Origin: Cognatishimia activa
GTDB taxonomy: Bacteria; Pseudomonadota; Alphaproteobacteria; Rhodobacterales; Rhodobacteraceae
Assembly (NCBI RefSeq): GCF_017798205.1
Contig: NZ_CP060010.1
Location: 310,001 to 374,000 of the forward strand
DNA: 64,000 bases
Direction: 5' to 3'
Position numbers and translations under genes: made by a program. Under the pieces are notes generated by a model. That model ran no database searches. It was not told where the DNA came from and saw only the letters and a list, made by a program, of their open reading frames with translations. Position 1 is the first letter of the stretch. The number at the start of each line of letters is the position of its first letter. Of the stretch, positions 34,123-42,240 are shown one piece after another.

Positions 34123-35187
34123 TTAGTTGATTGAATACGTTTCATAGATAATCATCGCCTTAATTCGCTCTTCCGTTGCGGTCAGAAGTTCGCTTTCGAT
34201 TTCAGCATGCACCACCGTATAAGCGTTCTGAACCAATTCGTTCAAACTCAATTCATCCCAATCATTTTCTGACAAGCAGCTTGCAATTATGCGTCTTGCT
34301 TTGCGGACAGCTTCATTGGGGTTTAATACTTCGATACGGTAAGCTTTATACTCGCGCATAAGCCTCTGCTTCGGTAGTGCCCCCATTTGGATGTCTGGCG
34401 CGATTGCCTCCCAGCTTGGGCAACTGACTGTCAAAGAAACACTGTCGATCCATGTTTGAGCATCTGCCTTTGTGATTCCACGCTTTTCGACCACGTCTGA
34501 AAAATTACTTAGATCGACATTTTTTTCTCGAGATTTTCGATCACACTCCTCAGAGACAGCCTTAAATAATGCGTCCAGTGAAAATTCGACAGTTTGACCA
34601 AGACTCTCGACAATAAATGTTTCCAACTTACCCTTAGCGTGATTGTCGGTATCGCTAAGGCTCAAGTCAGTTTGCTCAAGCCATATCAGCTCTGTTTTGA
34701 TTGTGTCTTCAGCTGAAAACTCAGCCGACAACTTAGCGCTGATAGCTTGTAGCGTTTTGCTGTCGCATTCATCTAAACAAAATTTTGTTTTATCCGCAGG
34801 AGCAAAGTTAATAGATGCGTTGGAAAGAAAAGTAGCACTTTCAACTTGATCGCCAAAGTTGAGAACATTCTCATAGATTTTCCCCAAGTGCGAATGTGCT
34901 TTGGTACCTTTCTTTGTGGGTTGATTGGTCAAGGTGGCTGATGTCCAGTTCCCAGTTTGCCTTGATTTGACTTGGTAGAAACGAACCTTTGTAGGGGCCT
35001 GCGGACTATTTAGCAGCGCTATGTCGTCATGAAATTCGAACACCAGAGCAAATTCAGAACTCTTTTTATGCTCTTCTAGCACCAAGATAAGGCCGCAAAG
35101 AGCTTGATAGTGGTACCGCGCATTGGTTCGAGCGCCGCTGTCCTCACGCTGGGAAATTTGAACTAAATTTTCCTTTAAAGTGGCCAA
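34123..35187 (-). CDS. DUF4297 (Cap4-like) nuclease effector
   Basis: A 354-residue protein with an N-terminal DUF4297-type PD-(D/E)xK nuclease. The catalytic set is Glu51, Asp54/Asp55 and Gln72-x-Lys74 in 'VFEFHDDIALL' and 'RFYQVKSR', preceded by the 'GARTNARYHYQAL' helix. In Cap4 and Lamassu effectors this domain degrades DNA once activated. The remaining 250 residues are helical and probably sense or bind the ATPase partner; no SAVED domain is recognised. With the Rad50-like gene it forms a two-gene unit read leftward from the 35.2-kb gap. I find no third (LmuC-like) gene. Confidence 0.7.
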   Translation of the reverse strand: MATLKENLVQISQREDSGARTNARYHYQALCGLILVLEEHKKSSEFALVFEFHDDIALLNSPQAPTKVRFYQVKSRQTGNWTSATLTNQPTKKGTKAHSHLGKIYENVLNFGDQVESATFLSNASINFAPADKTKFCLDECDSKTLQAISAKLSAEFSAEDTIKTELIWLEQTDLSLSDTDNHAKGKLETFIVESLGQTVEFSLDALFKAVSEECDRKSREKNVDLSNFSDVVEKRGITKADAQTWIDSVSLTVSCPSWEAIAPDIQMGALPKQRLMREYKAYRIEVLNPNEAVRKARRIIASCLSENDWDELSLNELVQNAYTVVHAEIESELLTATEERIKAMIIYETYSIN

Positions 35188-35342
35188 GTTGAAATGCCTT
35201 GAAATACTACATCTAGGGGAACAATGCAGTATTTAAGTCATTTTTCAAGTATTTAGTGTCTAACGCCATGGCTTATTAAGACATTCGTTGACGACCCGAG
35301 TGTGCACCTCGGGCCGCCAGAGCTCCAATAAAGAGCCCGTGT

Positions 35343-35522
35343 TTACTCTCGAGCGAGTAAACGCTCTTCAAGCCAATCAAGTACTTCCTGTTCCACCCAC
35401 CCGACACGATTAGGGCCCAGCGTTACCCGCTTGGGGAATTTGCCTGCCTTTTCCAGTCGAGCAATGTGTTGCGGTGAGTACAGAACCAACTCTTTAAGCG
35501 CCTTCTTCGACAGTATTTTCAT
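35343..35522 (-). CDS. AlpA-like excisionase/regulator
   Basis: A 59-residue MerR-like winged HTH of the AlpA/Xis kind: 'LVLYSPQHIARLEKAGKFP' forms the helix-turn-helix and 'RVGWVEQEVLDWLEERL' the closing wing and helix. In P4-type islands such proteins activate the integrase gene or direct excision. ATG 35522 has a good AAGGAG site, which is itself part of an inverted repeat (35531-35546). It lies 77 bp downstream of the integrase gene on the same strand. Confidence 0.85.
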   Translation of the reverse strand: MKILSKKALKELVLYSPQHIARLEKAGKFPKRVTLGPNRVGWVEQEVLDWLEERLLARE

Positions 35523-35530
35523 CACGATAT

Positions 35531-35557
35531 CTCCTTGAATAAGGAGCATCGCGATGC
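35531..35557 (-). promoter_or_regulatory. Ribosome-site hairpin and palindrome before the AlpA-like gene
   Basis: Read on the minus strand, CTCCTT then ATTC then AAGGAG forms a 6-bp hairpin whose right arm is the Shine-Dalgarno site of the AlpA-like gene. Directly upstream is the perfect 12-bp palindrome GCATCGCGATGC (35546-35557). The arrangement suggests translational masking next to a possible operator. Confidence 0.55.
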
Positions 35558-35599
35558 CCCGAGCTGAGGTTGAACCTCGGTCCGAGTGTTATACTTGTA

Positions 35600-36721
35600 T
35601 CAAGAGTTGATCAGATTTTCTAGAAACGCGTCATACTCAATTAGCGCATCTTTCATCTCATCCGCATATGAATGCCTGTTGTACACCGCTGCAACGCCGC
35701 TAATGGTGCCGCTGACATGGTTCAACAACTTCTCCGTGACGTGAATGGGTGTCCCAATTTGCGCATGAACCGTTGCGAAGGTGCGGCGTAAATCGTGCAA
35801 TGTGTATGGCTCAACATCATCCAACCCTTCATCAAACCGCTTTTTGTGCCATGCCCATGTTGTGAAGGGCTTTTCGAAGTCTGTTGCCGCTGGGAACAAT
35901 AGGTCGCCAGTATTGGGCAAGTCGGCAATGACTCTTTGAGCCATTGAAGAAAGCGGAAAGCGATGCTCGCGTTTGTTCTTGGCAAAGCCTTTAGGGAACA
36001 CGACCTCATCGTCTGAAATCCATGAACGCCTTAACTGACCGACTTCGGTTCTGCGCTGCCCTGTGAGGATAAGGAGCTGGACGATGGGTCCAAAGGGAAA
36101 CGGGGTTTCTTGCGCACGCATGAAGACTTGACGCAGCTCATCTTCGGACAGCACCCTGTCGCGCTCTGCGGTCTTTTGTTTCATCGGCGGGACAACCGAA
36201 TGCTCAACCAGTCCATGTCGAACGCACCAATTCATCATGGTGCGAATAGCGACATATGCATGGGATTGTTCCGATGGTGTCGATGAAAGGTTAGAAACCA
36301 CTTTCATCACCTGCGCCCTGCTCACGTCCATAATGTCAGTCTTGAAGTTGAAATGCTTGTTCAGCAAACGGCGATAGTCAGCGACGGTGCGTGGTTTGTT
36401 GCGACCTTCACAGTCAGACAGGAATTGGAATCTAGCCTCTTCGAAGGAAACCTCTTGCCCCACTGGGACGACCAGTTCCTCTTCAAGTGCATTTCTGGAA
36501 AGAAGTTGCTTTGCACGCTTTCGCGCATCTGCCAATGACACATCTGGATAGCGTCCTAGGGTTTTCCTGCGGCGCTTTTCACCCAAGAGAACGATGTAGG
36601 ATTTGCTTCGAGTTGAGCAACGGATGCCAAAGTTCGGTGTGAGCTCATCCCAATACGTCACCTGTCCATTCTCGGACAGCGGAAGCTTCTTCACAGCAAG
36701 GTCAGTCAAGCGGACGCGCAT
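35600..36721 (-). CDS. P4-type tyrosine integrase of the island
   Basis: A 373-residue integrase with the DUF4102-like arm-binding N terminus ('LTDLAVKKLPLSENGQ'), a core-binding SAM-like domain (about 90-180) and the catalytic domain: Arg in 'TGQRRTEV', His and Arg in 'LHDLRRTFAT', His in 'LLNHVSG' and Tyr in 'AAVYNRHSY'. All catalytic residues are present. Its position 141 bp from the right att site and its class, which favours tRNA 3' ends, make it the likely enzyme that placed the island at tRNA-Cys. Its start codon lies five bases from the 20-bp end repeat, so integrase binding there could also control its own gene. Confidence 0.92.
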   Translation of the reverse strand: MRVRLTDLAVKKLPLSENGQVTYWDELTPNFGIRCSTRSKSYIVLLGEKRRRKTLGRYPDVSLADARKRAKQLLSRNALEEELVVPVGQEVSFEEARFQFLSDCEGRNKPRTVADYRRLLNKHFNFKTDIMDVSRAQVMKVVSNLSSTPSEQSHAYVAIRTMMNWCVRHGLVEHSVVPPMKQKTAERDRVLSEDELRQVFMRAQETPFPFGPIVQLLILTGQRRTEVGQLRRSWISDDEVVFPKGFAKNKREHRFPLSSMAQRVIADLPNTGDLLFPAATDFEKPFTTWAWHKKRFDEGLDDVEPYTLHDLRRTFATVHAQIGTPIHVTEKLLNHVSGTISGVAAVYNRHSYADEMKDALIEYDAFLENLINS

Positions 36722-36725
36722 AATC

Positions 36726-36745
36726 TTAGGCTCATTTTAGGCTCA
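36726..36745 (+). repeat. Right candidate integrase arm site
   Basis: TTAGGCTCATTTTAGGCTCA, identical to 10319-10338 and in the same orientation, lies between the integrase start and the right att site. In the excised circle the two copies would flank the att core, about 116 and 47 bp away, as arm sites do. Confidence 0.6.
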
Positions 36746-36861
36746 GGAATCTCACACGTAAGAACGTGTATCTATGTTCAACTATATGCCGATTTATTGA
36801 TACTTTTCAATATACATAATGACTTAGGTGGCATCATGTTCACCTATGATTTTGACAGTCT

Positions 36862-36910
36862 GCGGATTGCAAATCCGTGTACACCGGTTCGATTCCGGTA
36901 CTCGCCTCCA
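36862..36910 (+). repeat. Right att site (copy of the tRNA-Cys 3' end)
   Basis: 49 bases identical to 10223-10271, from the anticodon stem to CCA. The sequence upstream cannot complete a tRNA, so this is an attachment site and not a second tRNA gene. It marks the right end of the island. Chromosomal sequence resumes at 36911. Confidence 0.95.
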
Positions 36911-36969
36911 CTAAATCCGCTTGGGACACCCCACAGACAATAGCGAATTTGCCTTTCAAAGGCGTGCAT

Positions 36970-37590
36970 TCACGCCGTGAATTGTTTAGAGAATTCCACG
37001 AGTTCGATGACAGAGCCAAGCTCTAGCTTTTCCAGAATACGTGCGCGGTGATGGTCGACTGTTCGCGGAGAGATATCCAGAGCACGACCGATTTCCTTGC
37101 TGGCGGTGTTTGACGGGTTCTCCATCATAAATACTGCAATCTCCCGTTCGCGCGACGTGAGGCGGTCAAAACGCGCTTTTGCGTCGTTTTGGGCTGACAA
37201 AGCCGCGCGCATGTCCAAATCACGCGCAAAGGCGGTTTGGATACAGGCGACCAGGTCTCCTTGGCGGAACGGTTTTTCCAGGAAATCAACGGCCCCTGCT
37301 TTCATCGCCTGAACCGATTCAGGAATACCTCCGTGCCCGGAAATAAAGATGATCGGCAGGGTCAGATTGGTGTCGTTCATCAGAGACTGAAGCTCCAGCC
37401 CATTGATCTCGGGCATGCCGTAGTCCAACACAAGACAGCCATGTTCGTTTTGGTACTGGTCCAGAAAGGCGCGCGCCGAGTCGAAAGAAACGACTGAAAA
37501 GCCGCGTTTTTTCAGCGCGCGGGATAAAGTGCTGCGCACATCTTCTTCGTCATCAACCAGAAATACTGTTGGGCTATCCATAGAAACCAT
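36970..37590 (-). CDS. FixJ/DctR-like response regulator
   Basis: A 206-residue two-component regulator. The receiver domain (about 7-122) has the acidic pair in 'FLVDDEED', the phospho-acceptor Asp56 in 'LVLDYGMP' and Lys in 'FLEKPF'. A C-terminal LuxR-type HTH (about 140-200) includes 'LTSREREIAVFMM' and 'SPRTVDHHRARILEKL', so it is of the FixJ/NarL kind. It lies 25 bp downstream of its histidine kinase gene and, by context, probably controls the divergent TAXI TRAP operon. The first chromosomal gene to the right of the island. Confidence 0.88.
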   Translation of the reverse strand: MVSMDSPTVFLVDDEEDVRSTLSRALKKRGFSVVSFDSARAFLDQYQNEHGCLVLDYGMPEINGLELQSLMNDTNLTLPIIFISGHGGIPESVQAMKAGAVDFLEKPFRQGDLVACIQTAFARDLDMRAALSAQNDAKARFDRLTSREREIAVFMMENPSNTASKEIGRALDISPRTVDHHRARILEKLELGSVIELVEFSKQFTA

Positions 37591-37615
37591 CCAGCCAAAG
37601 CGTCATCGCCTCTTC

Positions 37616-39589
37616 CTAGTCAATCTGGCGCGGGATCGTAAAGCAGAAGGTCGCGCCCGGCGTGCGGGTTTTGTCGTGCCAAAGTCGCCCACCGTTTGTT
37701 TCCACGATTTTCCGGCTGATGGACAAACCCAGCCCCATTCCGTCCTCTTTGCTCGTTTGAAACTGCTTGAACAGCTTCACATCCTTGGGCACGCCCGGCC
37801 CTGTGTCGGTGACGCTGACTTCAAGCTTGCCGTCTTTGGACACCGTCTGGACCGTCACCTCGCGATCAGCTGCCTTTGCCACCGAGATCGCTTCCAGCGC
37901 GTTGCGGATCAGGTTGATGAGCACCTGCGCGATTTGTACCCGGTTGCCAACCACAATCGGGTCAACGGCCTTCTCATAGACCAGTTTCACCTGATGATCT
38001 TCTGCCTCATGGCGCATCAAACGCTTGGCCTGTTCCAGAAGCTCGTTGAAATCGAATTCCGCAGTCTCGCCTTCGTCTTTACGCACAAACCCCCGCAGCG
38101 CGCGCACCACATCGCCACCTTGATGGGCCTGTTCATCCAGCTCGCTCAGAATGGCGATCAGATCCTCATTGATGGGCGTATCCTGTTTCGCGGTCGAAAG
38201 CGCTGCATCCACGTTCTGAGAAATCGCTGTCAGAGGCTGGCTCAGCTCATGCGCCAAGCCGCTGGCCATTTGCCCCATCACATTCACCCGCGAGAAATGC
38301 GCCAGGTCTCGGCTGAGTTCTTGGACTTTGGCCTCGGATTCACGACGTTGCGCGATTTCGTCAATCAGGGTTTTGTTGGCTTTGCTCAACTCGCGATAGG
38401 TGCGCGGCAGAGGCGCTTTTGCGGAGACCTCGCCCTGAGACACCAGCGCAGTCCGCACAGCGAAAGCGCGCACGGGGCGCAGGATCAGCTCTGCCAAGGC
38501 AAGACCGGCGAGCGCTGTGAAAATGGAAATAATAGCTGCAATTGACGTGTTTCGAGACCTGTTCTCTTTGATCTCGCCTATGAAATCGTCTTCAGGCGCG
38601 ATCACAGCAACGGTCCAAGGCAGATCGATGCCGGCAAGAGGCGCGAATAGCCCAAGGTATTCTTGCCCTTCATATTCAAAGTTGGACTGCGTGCCAAAAT
38701 CCTCGGATCCAGCGCCCTCGATATTCTCAAACGCAGCGCGTGAAATCGGGTCCGTCACGTCGTTGATATTGGTGAAACTCAGGGATCCATCCGCGTTTTC
38801 AACCTGAATTTGACTTGGGTCGGAATGGGCAAGTAGACTTCCTGTCTCGCTTAGGATCATAGCAGAGCCGCTTTCGCTGACCCGCAGATCAGAGAGGAAT
38901 CGCGAGATATCGGAAATCTCGACATCCACGCCCACCACACCCTGCAGACCTTTGCCCGGCAAAACCACAGGCGCGGCGACGGTGATCCCCGGCTGACGTG
39001 AGGAGAAGAATATATAAGGATCCGTCCAGATCCGCGCATCCAGCGCCGTCGCCTCTATGTACCAAGGCCGCGTGCGCGCGTCGTATTTGTCCAGCGGATC
39101 CTTATCCCGCGCCACAACCTCATAGTTTGCTGTGCGCCAGATATAGTCGACCTCTCGGATACCGTTTTTGATCGTGATGAATTTGGTCCGAAACGGTCCG
39201 GGCCCTTTGCTCTTCATCACATAGACAAAGTTACCTTCTTCGTCGCCGTAGTTGACGCCCGCGATCTGGGGCTCGGTCTGGAGCAACTGAAAGAAATAGC
39301 GCTCCATGGTCTCGCGGTCTTTGACGCCCACAAGGCCACTGTTCAGCACACGCCGCGCCTGTTCCGTGGTTTCGCCAGCAGGTTCCAGAAAACGTTTCGT
39401 GTGCTCGATTGCATTGGCCCCTGCCCGCTCCATCAAGCCACGCGCATGTTCAAGGATGGCGCGTTCCGAGGACACATAGGAGGTGGTGACAACAAAGAGG
39501 ATCGCAATAAACTGCAACCCGGCCAAGCTGATGGCCAGGACGAAGCCCAGCGAAAACCTCACCCCTTCTTTGCGCAGCTTACTTACCAA
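37616..39589 (-). CDS. DctB-like sensor histidine kinase with periplasmic dCache domain
   Basis: A 657-residue membrane sensor. The N-terminal transmembrane helix (about 15-36) is followed by a double Cache sensor in the periplasm (about 40-345, with 'TRPWYIEATALDARIWTDPY'), a second membrane helix (about 350-372) and a coiled coil. The kinase core has the H-box 'GLAHELSQPLTAI' with His447 and the ATP lid 'DTGPGVP' and 'GMGLGLSISRKI'. This is the plan of DctB sensors of C4-dicarboxylates. dCache domains bind small organic acids or amino acids; the ligand here may be the substrate of the nearby transporter. Operon order: aminotransferase, kinase, regulator. Confidence 0.88.
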   Translation of the reverse strand: MVSKLRKEGVRFSLGFVLAISLAGLQFIAILFVVTTSYVSSERAILEHARGLMERAGANAIEHTKRFLEPAGETTEQARRVLNSGLVGVKDRETMERYFFQLLQTEPQIAGVNYGDEEGNFVYVMKSKGPGPFRTKFITIKNGIREVDYIWRTANYEVVARDKDPLDKYDARTRPWYIEATALDARIWTDPYIFFSSRQPGITVAAPVVLPGKGLQGVVGVDVEISDISRFLSDLRVSESGSAMILSETGSLLAHSDPSQIQVENADGSLSFTNINDVTDPISRAAFENIEGAGSEDFGTQSNFEYEGQEYLGLFAPLAGIDLPWTVAVIAPEDDFIGEIKENRSRNTSIAAIISIFTALAGLALAELILRPVRAFAVRTALVSQGEVSAKAPLPRTYRELSKANKTLIDEIAQRRESEAKVQELSRDLAHFSRVNVMGQMASGLAHELSQPLTAISQNVDAALSTAKQDTPINEDLIAILSELDEQAHQGGDVVRALRGFVRKDEGETAEFDFNELLEQAKRLMRHEAEDHQVKLVYEKAVDPIVVGNRVQIAQVLINLIRNALEAISVAKAADREVTVQTVSKDGKLEVSVTDTGPGVPKDVKLFKQFQTSKEDGMGLGLSISRKIVETNGGRLWHDKTRTPGATFCFTIPRQID

Positions 39590-39598
39590 GAGTACCGA

Positions 39599-40930
39599 TC
39601 ACAGTCCTAAATCCGCAGAGACCTTGGCCACCGCCGCCCCAAGCTTGTCCACGACTTCTTCGAAGTGGTGGGGTTCCGAAATAAAGGGTGGTGCCAGCAG
39701 GACGTGGTCTCCGTGCTTGCCGTCAATCGTACCGCCCATCGGATAGCAAATCAAACCGGCTTCAAAGGCGGCCGCCTTGAGCCGCGCGTTGAACTTGTGG
39801 TTGGGATCAAGCTCCGCTTTGGTGTCGCGATCGGCGACGAATTCCATGCCGATGAAAAGGCCGCGTCCACGGATGTCCCCTACCAGAGGGTTCTGACCGA
39901 ACGCATCGTTCAGCATGTCCGTCAATTGCTGCCCCTTGCTGGCCACCTGATCCACGAGCCCCCCGGTCAGCTTTTGCACCACGGCCAAGCCCGCCGCGCA
40001 GGCTGTTGGGTGGCCAACATAGGTATGCCCGTGCTGGAAAAACCCGCTGCCGTCTTTGATCGCGTCATAGATCTTGCCCGAACAGAGCATCGCGCCAATC
40101 GGCTGATAGCCCGCACCAAGCCCCTTGGCGATGGTGCAGATGTCGGGGCTGATATCTTCCTGATCTGCAGCAAACAGCGTCCCAGTCCGGCCCATGCCGC
40201 ACATGACCTCATCTAGGATCAACAAGACCCCGTATTTGTCACAGATCTCGCGGATGCGTTTGAAATAGCCCTCTACCGACGGCACCGCGCCCATAGTCGC
40301 GCCGACGACGGGTTCGGCTATGAAGGCCATGACCTGATCCGCGCCAAGCTGCAGGATCTCGTCCTCAAGCTCGTTTGCCATGCGCTGGCCGAAGTCAAAC
40401 GTTGTCTCATCGTCGCGCTTCTCGCGGTATTCATAGCACGGGCTGATATGGCTCACGTCGATCAGCAAAGGTGCGAATTGCGCACGCCTCCATTCGTTGC
40501 CTCCGACGGCCAAAGCGCCGAGTGTATTGCCGTGATAACTCTGACGGCGTGCGATGATCTTTGAGCGTTGTGGCTGGCCAATCTCAACGAAGTATTGTCG
40601 CGCTAGCTTCAAAGCCGCTTCTACTGCTTCGGATCCGCCGGACACGAAATAGACGTGCTCCAGCCCCTCAGGTGCGTGCAATACCAGCAGATCAGCTAGG
40701 GCCTCTGCAGGGTCTGAACTCAGAAAACCGGTATGCGCGAAAGCCATAGAATCAAGCTGAGATTTGATCGCGTCGATCACATCCTGATCGCCATGCCCCA
40801 GACAAGAGACCGCCGCTCCGCCCGATCCGTCAAAATAGGCCTTGCCGTCCGCGTCAAACAGGTGAACCCCGGCGCCGATTTTTCCAACCGGTGGTAACTT
40901 ATTGGAATTTCTTGGAAATACGTGACTCAT
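39599..40930 (-). CDS. Class III (aspartate aminotransferase family) transaminase
   Basis: A 443-residue PLP enzyme of the omega-amino acid:pyruvate transaminase class. 'SGGSEAVEAALKLARQY' forms the phosphate-binding loop, 'LLILDEVMCGMGRTG' the cofactor Asp, and the lysine is in 'TIAKGLGAGYQPIGA'. ATG 40930 ('MSHVFPRNSNKLPPV') is preferred to an upstream ATG at 41005 that lacks a ribosome site. Its gene ends nine bases before the kinase start and is divergent from the TAXI binding-protein gene. The enzyme may therefore act on the amine or amino acid that the transporter brings in (inference). Confidence 0.85.
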   Translation of the reverse strand: MSHVFPRNSNKLPPVGKIGAGVHLFDADGKAYFDGSGGAAVSCLGHGDQDVIDAIKSQLDSMAFAHTGFLSSDPAEALADLLVLHAPEGLEHVYFVSGGSEAVEAALKLARQYFVEIGQPQRSKIIARRQSYHGNTLGALAVGGNEWRRAQFAPLLIDVSHISPCYEYREKRDDETTFDFGQRMANELEDEILQLGADQVMAFIAEPVVGATMGAVPSVEGYFKRIREICDKYGVLLILDEVMCGMGRTGTLFAADQEDISPDICTIAKGLGAGYQPIGAMLCSGKIYDAIKDGSGFFQHGHTYVGHPTACAAGLAVVQKLTGGLVDQVASKGQQLTDMLNDAFGQNPLVGDIRGRGLFIGMEFVADRDTKAELDPNHKFNARLKAAAFEAGLICYPMGGTIDGKHGDHVLLAPPFISEPHHFEEVVDKLGAAVAKVSADLGL

Positions 40931-41149
40931 CTGATCGATTCCATAGTCGTGTCGAACGGATGCTGTCAAATTGGATAGGTGATTTCTATAGGTAGTGACG
41001 CGCATAGACAGAAAGCGTGCCTTTTAAGAACCTCTTAACGAGTGCTGTTCTGGGACCTCGGCTTTTGACCCTCAAACGCCGTGGAATGGGTGTGTGGGCC
41101 ATTGGGCCGATGGGGGTTTCGCAGCACATAAAACTTTGGGAGAGACTCT

Positions 41150-42121
41150 ATGTCATATTCAAAATTCACAGCTGCTGCCGCGACCGCTGTCGCGCTGACA
41201 CTGTCCGCACCAGCTGCCTTCGCAGAAGACTTCGTCACCATCGGTACCGGCGGTGTGACCGGCGTTTACTATCCAACTGGCGGCGCGATCTGCCGTCTGG
41301 TGAACAAGGGCCGCAAAGAGCACGGCGTACGTTGTTCCGTGGAATCCACCGGTGGCTCTGTCTACAACATCAACACCATCCGCGAAGGCGAGCTGGAGTT
41401 CGGCGTTGCGCAGTCTGACTGGCAGTACCACGCCTATAACGGCACATCCAAATTCTCTGACGCGGGCGCATTCGAAGGCCTGCGCGCAGTGTTCTCTGTG
41501 CACCCAGAACCCTTCACCGTTGTGGCACGTGCCGACGCAGGCATCTCTTCTTTCGAAGACCTGAAGGGCAAGCGCGTTAACATCGGCAACCCAGGTTCCG
41601 GTCAGCGCGGCACCATGGAAGTTCTGCTGGAGGCAATGGGCTGGACAACTGGCGACTTCGCTCTGGCAACCGAGCTGAAAGCGGCAGAACAATCCGCAGC
41701 GCTGTGCGACAATCAGATCGACGCGATGGTGTACACCGTTGGTCACCCATCTGGCTCTATCCAAGAAGCAACTACCGCTTGTGACTCTGTTCTCGTGAAC
41801 GTAGGTGGCGACGCGGTCGACGGCCTGATTGCTGACAACTCTTTCTACCGCTCCGCAACCATCCCAGGTGGCATGTATCGCGGCAATGACGCGGACACCT
41901 CGACCTTCGGTGTTGGCGCGACCTTCGTAACCTCGTCCGACGTTTCTGAGGACGCGGTTTACACTGTTGTTTCCGCAGTCTTCGAGAACTTCGACGATTT
42001 CAAAAAGCTGCACCCAGCTTTTGCCAACCTGAAACCAGAGGAAATGGCGACCGCAGGTCTGTCCGCGCCTCTGCACGCTGGTGCTGCGAAGTACTACCGT
42101 GAGCAAGGTTGGATCAACTAA
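41150..42121 (+). CDS. TAXI-family TRAP transporter binding protein
   Basis: A 323-residue periplasmic binding protein. A Sec signal ends at '[10 protein letters not shown]'. The TAXI signature '[25 protein letters not shown]' region and '[28 protein letters not shown]' are present. TAXI proteins deliver dicarboxylates, glutamate or similar compounds to a fused TRAP permease, which is encoded next. A strong GGGAG ribosome site precedes the ATG, as expected for an abundant binding protein. The gene is divergent from the sensor/aminotransferase operon across 219 bp that should hold the operators. Confidence 0.92.
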   Translation: MSYSKFTAAAATAVALTLSAPAAFAEDFVTIGTGGVTGVYYPTGGAICRLVNKGRKEHGVRCSVESTGGSVYNINTIREGELEFGVAQSDWQYHAYNGTSKFSDAGAFEGLRAVFSVHPEPFTVVARADAGISSFEDLKGKRVNIGNPGSGQRGTMEVLLEAMGWTTGDFALATELKAAEQSAALCDNQIDAMVYTVGHPSGSIQEATTACDSVLVNVGGDAVDGLIADNSFYRSATIPGGMYRGNDADTSTFGVGATFVTSSDVSEDAVYTVVSAVFENFDDFKKLHPAFANLKPEEMATAGLSAPLHAGAAKYYREQGWIN

Positions 42122-42240
42122 ACCAAGCGCTGCTTGCTTGCAGAGAGGCGGCCCTGCGCCTCTCAAACTTGGAGGGGCGTCCCTGGCGCCTCTCCACCAT
42201 AACAACCCCAACATAATTGGGGCCGTCTGGGGGGACGATT

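Noticed and set aside
10272-36861. CRISPR array or complete prophage in the island
   Set aside because: No regularly spaced repeats and no capsid, terminase, portal or tail genes were seen; recombinases and ATPases fit an integrative element instead.
36862-36910. Second tRNA-Cys gene
   Set aside because: Only the 3' 49 bases are present; the 5' acceptor strand and D-arm are missing, so it is an attachment site.
37529-38545. 338-codon frame opposite the histidine kinase
   Set aside because: Shadow frame; composition typical of antisense of G+C-rich DNA, while the kinase motifs are unambiguous on the other strand.
41159-42214. Long open frame (351 codons) opposite the TAXI binding-protein gene
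   Set aside because: It is a mirror of a strongly coding G+C-rich gene; the translation is rich in Cys, Arg and His with no domain, and the opposite strand has a clear signal peptide and family match.
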